From Fragilaria radians (Eukaryota > Bacillariophyta > Fragilariophyceae > Fragilariales > Fragilariaceae), in contig CAAAJI010000016.1 of NCBI GenBank assembly GCA_900642245.1, positions 322,465-357,394 of the forward strand: a DNA stretch of 34,930 nt, read 5' to 3'. The translations under genes were made by a program, and so were the position numbers. The notes below the pieces were generated by a model. That model was given only the letters and a program-made list of their open reading frames with translations, was not told the origin of the DNA and ran no database searches. Positions 29,285-34,930 of this stretch are shown here, piece by piece. Position 1 is the stretch's first letter. Every line of letters starts with the position of its first letter.

Positions 29285-30422
29285 GTTGAATTAGAAAGAA
29301 AAACAACGAAAGAGCTCAATGAGATGATTTTCGTGGCCAAAAAACCATTGGATTTGGAGCACTTCGAAAACTCATTCCCTAAAAGATAACCAATTGTCGA
29401 GAATTGTTTACACTGGATTGATGTAACTAGTATTAAAAAATAAGTGCTGATTCCAAACGCTACAACCTAAAAATCAATTCAATTCATGGTGGCAAGAACA
29501 TGTTACAAGCACAAGGGAGATATCCCAAAATGTTGTTTGCCTGCATTCCAGCTCTGAGGTGGAAATCTTTAGAGAAAAATTACTACATGGTATATAGTCC
29601 ATGAAGCAAGTAATAAAAGTCATGTGAACTAACTTAAGTATAATGCTTCATGGTTTGCTAAAATGCAATATCATCTAGCAATGAGGTATTTGATGTTATT
29701 GATTTTATTTCACAGCAAAAATTGTTTCCGAAAGGACAGCATTCGTACAGCAGGTTTTTTTACCAATACACGGGAATTTACGTAATCCATTGAGTAGACA
29801 GTATCAGTTCAAACGTAAATCGTGACTATTATAGTAACGAAACTTAACAATGTTGAACTTGATTATACTTATGAATTCCTATCAGAAACAATATTGTAAC
29901 ATAGTTTATGATTTTTTTTTGTTTTTGCTTCGTCAACTGCATTCGCAATACAAATGTAGCAGATGTTTAAATATACTTATCTATCAGTATATCTGTATAG
30001 ATATAGAGGGATAGTGCTTTCTTCTTACGCTTGTGCTAGGATTTTTGAACCATGCCGGTACAGTTTACTCACATGCCTCTGATGGCTTTACTGATTTATG
30101 TAGACTGATCAATACTCATAGATTTTGCTTATTTCAATCCTTTCTATTGCTATTTTCTTCACATCAATGATTATCAAGTGTGTAAGTAAAAACAAGAGAA
30201 TGATATTGTTTGCATGTTGGAAATGCACTCGTTAGGGTGTTAGGGTATAGTCCTGTGAATCAGAATACATGCGTTTGTGTGTGATCACTACGAGAGTATT
30301 CCTTTACGTATGCCTAAGCCTGTATAACGTTTATTTCAAACTCGTGAAGTTGAATTTCCAAAAAGATCTATTGCAAATACTTTCAGGATTTTGTCATTGG
30401 CAAAGACATCCTTTAACTTTCC
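29285..30422. other. AT-rich intergenic DNA upstream of NOP10 and PGP synthase 2
   Basis: 1.1 kb between divergent genes. No coding or RNA signal was recognised. Two TTAGGGT units 1 nt apart (30230-30245) resemble telomere repeat but are too few to mean much. Confidence 0.5.
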
Positions 30423-31364
30423 ATGTCACCCATTAGGATGTATCACCTTCTTGCACGATTGTTTGTATTTAATATATTATTGTCATCAACCAATTCTGTA
30501 TCCTTCTTTCCTTCGAACCATGTTACCTTCGTCAATATACCCCATGGTGGGTTTTCTGAGCTTCCTTCTTCGCAAATGATGGAGACCCTGGAAAATGTAG
30601 AATTTACGGAAGGAGAGAGCATCGTGGATAGTGCCATCGAAATTGATAATCTAAGTCAAAGTGACAATGCAACCGAAGTGAACGAATCATGCCCTCTACA
30701 AAATACATCTAACTTAGATATCGTTTCAGTGAGAGGCAACCTTGGACCGAATTCTTCACCTCCGGGACTGATTCGTCGAAAGTTTCCAAACTTTCCATAT
30801 AATCGCATTCCGAATTGGATGAGCCTTACTAGATGTCTTATGATCCCGATCCTTATACCATTATTTTGTCAAGGTGATCGTCACATCGAAACTGCGACTG
30901 TCTTTGCATTAGGGTCTTTTACTGACTGGTTGGATGGTTACCTCGCACGTCGTTGGGATATTACCTCTCCCCTTGGGGCTCTACTTGATACAATTGCTGA
31001 CAAATTGATGGTCTCAACGGCCTTGATTCTCCTGGCTGGTAGATATGGACCAAATGTCGCGATTTCAGCGATCCTCATTGTGTGTAGAGAGATATCTGTA
31101 ACTGCCCTTCGAGAGTGGATGGCTCAACGAGGTGTTCGCGAAGCTGTAAAACTCAAATTCCAAGGCAAGGTAAAGACAGCTTTGACCATGGTATCGCTCA
31201 CACTACTTCTATCCATACCGTCTTCGGCAGTTGTCGAGGGAACTCATAAAAAATCCTTGAAGATTGGATTATCACTATTGTATTTATGTACCGTTGTAAC
31301 ATTGACAAGCGGTGCTGAGTACCTACGAGCAGCATGGCCATACTTAATGGGAAAGGCCTTTTGA
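30423..31364 (+). CDS. pgsA: CDP-diacylglycerol-glycerol-3-phosphate 3-phosphatidyltransferase (PGP synthase), copy 2
   Basis: 313 aa, intronless. Same reaction as the copy at 6297-7160. The CDP-alcohol phosphotransferase signature is complete: D171, G172, A175, R176, G185, D189, D193, followed by CREISVTALREWMAQRG and FQGKVKTALTM. One change in a conserved spot is DTIADKL where copy 1 has DPVADKL. The leader differs entirely from copy 1. Starting at the second Met (30438) gives a better signal peptide (MYHLLARLFVFNILL) ending SVS before FFPSN, a typical diatom plastid context, then an acidic 70-residue linker. Both copies share GPN--PPG before the membrane domain, so they come from one precursor already carrying a leader. 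Different leaders could mean different membranes or different expression; this is not shown by the sequence. Confidence 0.93.
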   Translation: MSPIRMYHLLARLFVFNILLSSTNSVSFFPSNHVTFVNIPHGGFSELPSSQMMETLENVEFTEGESIVDSAIEIDNLSQSDNATEVNESCPLQNTSNLDIVSVRGNLGPNSSPPGLIRRKFPNFPYNRIPNWMSLTRCLMIPILIPLFCQGDRHIETATVFALGSFTDWLDGYLARRWDITSPLGALLDTIADKLMVSTALILLAGRYGPNVAISAILIVCREISVTALREWMAQRGVREAVKLKFQGKVKTALTMVSLTLLLSIPSSAVVEGTHKKSLKIGLSLLYLCTVVTLTSGAEYLRAAWPYLMGKAF

Positions 31365-32614
31365 CAATTGTCATCTTACAGCAAATGATTGCTTCATTGA
31401 TTTCATCTTTGTTACCTGTAAAATATTTCCAAGATATCTCAATAATTTATGTGTAGTGTTTACCTCTAATTTATGGCATCATCATTCGTATGTCCACTCT
31501 GGTCTCCTACACTATGACAGAGTATTTGTTTGGTCATTGTATTAAAGGAATTGAATTCAATCATTTTCTTAAAGCTTTCTTCTTGATTATTTCCTATCAA
31601 GGGGAACTCTGAATTGCCTCATTAGATTTGTCCCAGTAACCAGATTTTCAACTCGCTTCGTTTGATTATCATAAGCAGCACACCAAGAAATGATTTTTCC
31701 TTTCCAATAGTTGGAGTCATTTGAACAATAAGTGGTTGAAAAAGATAGTCATGAAGTTGTCTTCCTTGTCCTATTGATTTAATTTTTTTGTCAGTTTTTA
31801 CCGGAAACACACTTGAGGTTGACTACTCCCCTAACTCCAAGTCCTGCAAGAAAGCAATTAAAAAATTGTGTCATTCCAAAGAAGACCCTAACTCAAATTC
31901 TTATTGAAAGCCATAAAGGTATGAAAAGGTAGAACAGAGGGGAGTAACTCAGCATAGTATGTGAGATGGATAAGCTGCATGTTCAAAAGGAGTAAATAAA
32001 AGGAAAGCATTACACGCTATACAATTGTGTTTCCCCCAACTTCTGTTTTTCATTCCTATCTTTATCCTTCTTTTTCATACAATTTTTCATCGGGATCTCC
32101 AAAATTTAGACTATTTGGACTACGTTAACAGATTTCATTCTACTCATTTGCTTCCCAAAATCCTGAGATTGTTGAAATTTCAAATAAAATCTTGGTTTCC
32201 TAAACTCTTCGTATGATCTAAAGGATTACAGAGAATAGCAACATGAGGACAGAGGCAAACGATTTATGACAAATCCAATCAATTTCATTTTCCAGTGCTA
32301 CCCTGATAATCTTGTACCCAAGAAGGAATTTGCAAGTATTGATTCCTCTTTGTCTGTGACATGGAGGATATAGCTTCAATTTAACAAATCACATGGTTAA
32401 GGAAAATAATAATCTTGAGTGCGCTTCTTTGTTTGAATAGGGTCAAATTTGGTTTGTGGGGGGGAATTGTCATAAAGGAGAGAACAAAAAAATGAGGAAT
32501 GGAAATGAATTCCAAAATGCTACCCAAATTCACAAGCCAATTAATTTAACGTACGGTATTGGATATGGTAATGAGCTCACATGGAACACGACGAATGAGC
32601 ACAAATTCAAGAGA
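31365..32614. other. Intergenic DNA with one exon-like minus-strand segment
   Basis: At about 31570-31750 (-) a 58-codon stretch reads protein-like (KGKIISWCAAYDNQTKRVEN, then LMRQFRVPLD) but begins after a stop. A good acceptor-like site (CTTTCTTGCAG) lies upstream at about 31845. No full model could be built. The remainder is AT-rich and empty. It must hold the EF-Ts promoter at its end. Confidence 0.35.
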
Positions 32615-33553
32615 ATGTTGGTCCGCCGTTTTGTCATTGATGGATTTCTCAAAAATGCTCCAGTTTCGTTGCTGAATTCAGCTCAGCGATCTTTTTCAAC
32701 TGTCTCAATGGAGGCTTTGAAGAAGCTAAGAAGCCGCTCAGGAGCCCCAATAAATGAGTGTAAAAAGGCACTAGAACAGACGGACGGAAATCTCGACGAC
32801 GCTGTAGATTGGCTTAGGAAGCATGGAGCTGCCAAGGTGTCATCAAAGCTTGCTGGTAGAGAAGCTGAGCAGGGTATAATTGGAGCTATTGTGTCTGGAA
32901 ATGTTGCAGCGATTGTACAATTAAATTCGGAAACAGATTTCGCAAGTAGAAGCACTTCGTTTTCCGAACTTGTCGAGCATGTGGCAAAAGCTGCATTGAA
33001 GGCCGATAGCGAAGGTACGATATCAAATGATGAGCTGATGGAGATTGAAGTTGATGGAAAGTCAGTGCAATCTGCTATGGCGGAAGCCGTTTTATCCATT
33101 CGTGAAAACTTGAGAGTAGAATCAGCGACACGTAGGAAAGTTGACGAAGGAGTGTGGGGCTCATATGTTCATGGCCGTGTGAGTGACAACACTGGATCAT
33201 CAGCAGCTCTTGTTCATGTAAGAGGAGCCTCTGAAGAAGTCCTGAAGGATGTTGGAAAGAAGCTGGCCATGCATGTTGTTGCAGCGCAACCATTGTTCCT
33301 TTCTCCCGATACGGTTCCGGATGCTGCTCTCGAGAAAGAAAAGGAAATTTTGCGTGAGCAATTGAATAGTACAGGGAAGTCTCCAGAGATGATGGAGAAG
33401 ATTGTTCTTGGAAAGTTACGAAAATTTTATGAGAGCGTGTGCTTAATAGAGCAACCACATATGGTGTTGCCCGGAAATCCAAAAGTTGCTACAGTGCTAA
33501 AGGATTTGGGTGTAGAAGTCACACACTTTGAATACAGATCTGTAGGGAAGTGA
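32615..33553 (+). CDS. TSFM: Mitochondrial translation elongation factor Ts (EF-Ts)
   Basis: 312 aa from ATG 32615. The frame is open further up (ATG 32492, or GTG 32456), but 32615 gives a classical mitochondrial presequence (MLVRRFVIDGFLKNAP, then AQRSFST) immediately before the EF-Ts domain. EF-Ts recharges EF-Tu by exchanging GDP for GTP. Evidence: the N-terminal UBA-like module LKKLRSRSGAPINECKKALE with LRKHGAAK; the core EQGIIGAIVSGN; the nucleotide-exchange motif SETDFASRS (TDF); then two core subdomains with LAMHVVAAQPLFLS and a C-terminal EQPHMVLPGNPKVATVL. The length is normal. No plastid-type signal peptide is present, which fits mitochondria. It is intronless. Confidence 0.94.
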   Translation: MLVRRFVIDGFLKNAPVSLLNSAQRSFSTVSMEALKKLRSRSGAPINECKKALEQTDGNLDDAVDWLRKHGAAKVSSKLAGREAEQGIIGAIVSGNVAAIVQLNSETDFASRSTSFSELVEHVAKAALKADSEGTISNDELMEIEVDGKSVQSAMAEAVLSIRENLRVESATRRKVDEGVWGSYVHGRVSDNTGSSAALVHVRGASEEVLKDVGKKLAMHVVAAQPLFLSPDTVPDAALEKEKEILREQLNSTGKSPEMMEKIVLGKLRKFYESVCLIEQPHMVLPGNPKVATVLKDLGVEVTHFEYRSVGK

Positions 33554-34930
33554 TGAAGTAGTATCTTAGAGTGGATTTGGAGTTGCTTCATATTTACGCG
33601 CTTCAGATTTAGAATCATTGAAATATTGTAATTTCTAAGGAATACTTCATTTCATTTCTCCCACTTTTTGGGACTTACTCATTGCCAGTCTGATAAACTA
33701 GCAGGAAAGTATCACGGCAAATAGGATTAATATTCTAAATGAAACTGCAAATCTGAAGTAACATTTTAGCCAACCATTAACTACTAGTAACAACTCGAAA
33801 TCTGAGACTCTCCTAACTAACCTGCTACTGATAACTTGAATTGGAAAGGGAAGCGATTTTTTCTCTCACAGGATAACCGTAATTGGTTTTTTTTCGTCCA
33901 GTTAAGGCTTTATCAGAAGGGACATAGAAATTACCTGATGAAGGTATTCGTCACTTGAGTTTTGTAAACAAACAGCTGTACTACCATTCATTTCCAAAGC
34001 TTTGGGCATGAGTGTAGCACCATCGAATGGGTTAGTAATAATGACATGATCTGCGTGTCTTTTAACTTGAAATAAAGTTTTTAATATTATAGCAACGTGA
34101 AGTTGAGGTAAATTGTGCGCATCACGCGTATGACATTGATTCTGAGATACGAACCATCCTGATACGAAAAATAATGATAAACAATTAGACACCATTTAGT
34201 TGTGATTCCGCTCATTCCTAGATGCAAATTTAACCTTAAACAAACAGATTCTTAGTAAGAAGAAGTCTGGTAGAGTAGCGGAATGATATATGCGAAACCT
34301 AAGAACCTAGCCTTGTAAATTATCTTACAACGGCAGCAATTGGCATTTGATTGAAAACTATCTTTTATCAGACTGCACTTTACACGTGATCAGATCTAAC
34401 ATGTGTTGAAATTTTATTAAGAATGGTTGAGATAAAAATAATTGTTTGTTGAAAATAACATTCATCTTGTCTACACAGTGACGGACCTAATTTATGCAAT
34501 ACAATGGTTGCCCTGGTGCAGTATTCATCAAACACAAGGAGGTAACCTTAAGGTGCATATTATAACTTAGTTCACAATGTTGCGCTAGAAAAAAGCAATA
34601 AAAATGGATGTCAAACGTGGCGTTAGATGTTGTATCTTAGAGGATAGCGTTGATAATTGGAACTAACATATCAACTTACATCATTAAAAACATGTCATTT
34701 AGTTTATGCTGATCTTGAGACCCCCTGCCGTATTTATGGGTTCACGGGTTGGTACGTTGGTACAAGCACTAACACAATATCTGGACTGATCATATTACGG
34801 GTGTAGCTGGACAGAATGAGAAACGAGTGATTTGACCGTATTCATTCACAAAGATCGAATAAACGCTCATTAGAGACTTGTAGAACTCGCAAAACGATAG
34901 GGGGTTACCGTAGCTCATTTGCATTGGGGA
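33554..34930. other. Terminal AT-rich region with one possible exon
   Basis: 1.4 kb after EF-Ts. Apart from the exon-like segment at 33934-34175 (separate entry), nothing is recognised. A strong acceptor-like tract on the + strand (TTTTTTCTCTCACAG, 33857-33871) leads only into stops. Confidence 0.4.
33934..34175 (-). CDS. Possible internal exon of an unidentified gene
   Basis: An open stretch of about 80 codons (within an ATG frame spanning 34195-33902) is bounded upstream by an acceptor-like TTTTTCGTATCAG and downstream by CAG followed by GTAATT. It reads like a folded protein (LHVAIILKTLFQVKRHADHV, then ITNPFDGATLMPKALEMNG). The family is not recognised and no partner exon was found with confidence. 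The alternative is a short gene starting at ATG 34195 with a weak hydrophobic start. Confidence 0.3.

Noticed and set aside
30223..30246. Two TTAGGGT units suggesting an interstitial telomere repeat
   Set aside because: Only two imperfectly spaced units; expected by chance.
32456..32614. N-terminal extension of EF-Ts
   Set aside because: It starts with GTG and is Asn/Lys-rich without targeting character. ATG 32615 gives a proper mitochondrial presequence.
32683..33482. 138- and 135-codon minus-strand frames
   Set aside because: Antisense shadows of the EF-Ts gene, with no independent protein features.

Overview
The window reads as nuclear DNA of a photosynthetic stramenopile, most likely a diatom. 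The species cannot be fixed from the sequence. Four things point this way. Several predicted proteins begin with a signal peptide followed by a transit-peptide-like stretch with an ASAFAP-like cleavage context (ASHGF, SIAFT, SVSFF), as expected for import into a complex plastid. One gene encodes a Der1-like protein with such a leader, as in the SELMA translocon of red-algal-derived plastids. Introns are few, short and GT-AG. The mobile DNA is Ty1/copia. Intergenic DNA is AT-rich and long, and gene islands alternate with decayed sequence.

Layout. 0-4.1 kb: a two-exon kelch-BTB gene (-) diverges from a two-exon thylakoid-lumen FKBP (+) across a 262-bp promoter, followed by an unidentified gene (-). 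4.2-6.3 kb: AT-rich DNA with a decayed reading frame (-). 6.3-7.2 kb: phosphatidylglycerophosphate (PGP) synthase copy 1. 7.2-15 kb: a graveyard holding several broken unknown frames, a shattered TruA-type pseudouridine synthase, one intact 2-oxoglutarate/Fe(II) oxygenase, and pieces of two Ty1/copia elements. 15-19.2 kb: TSR1 (+) convergent with a PH-like-tailed protein (-). 19.2-22.3 kb: no credible gene. 22.3-28.8 kb: Der1-like (+), a plastid DUF2993-type protein (-), an MnmM/YtqB-type methyltransferase (-), and a two-exon coiled-coil/GOLD protein (+). 28.9-29.3 kb: NOP10 (-), a 64-residue gene split by an intron. 30.4-31.4 kb: PGP synthase copy 2. 32.6-33.6 kb: mitochondrial EF-Ts. The last 1.4 kb holds only one exon-like segment.

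There is no operon logic. Two themes recur. One is plastid service: lumenal FKBP, two PGP synthases, the Der1-like translocon candidate, DUF2993 and perhaps the MnmM-like enzyme. The other is ribosome biogenesis and translation: TSR1, NOP10, EF-Ts and a dead pseudouridine synthase. Starts were placed at ATG codons; several longer open frames begin at TTG or GTG and were trimmed. I found no tRNA, rRNA or CRISPR, and no convincing new multi-gene system. The most notable finds are the split NOP10 gene, the PGP synthase pair, the Der1-like gene and the pseudogene/retroelement block around the oxygenase.
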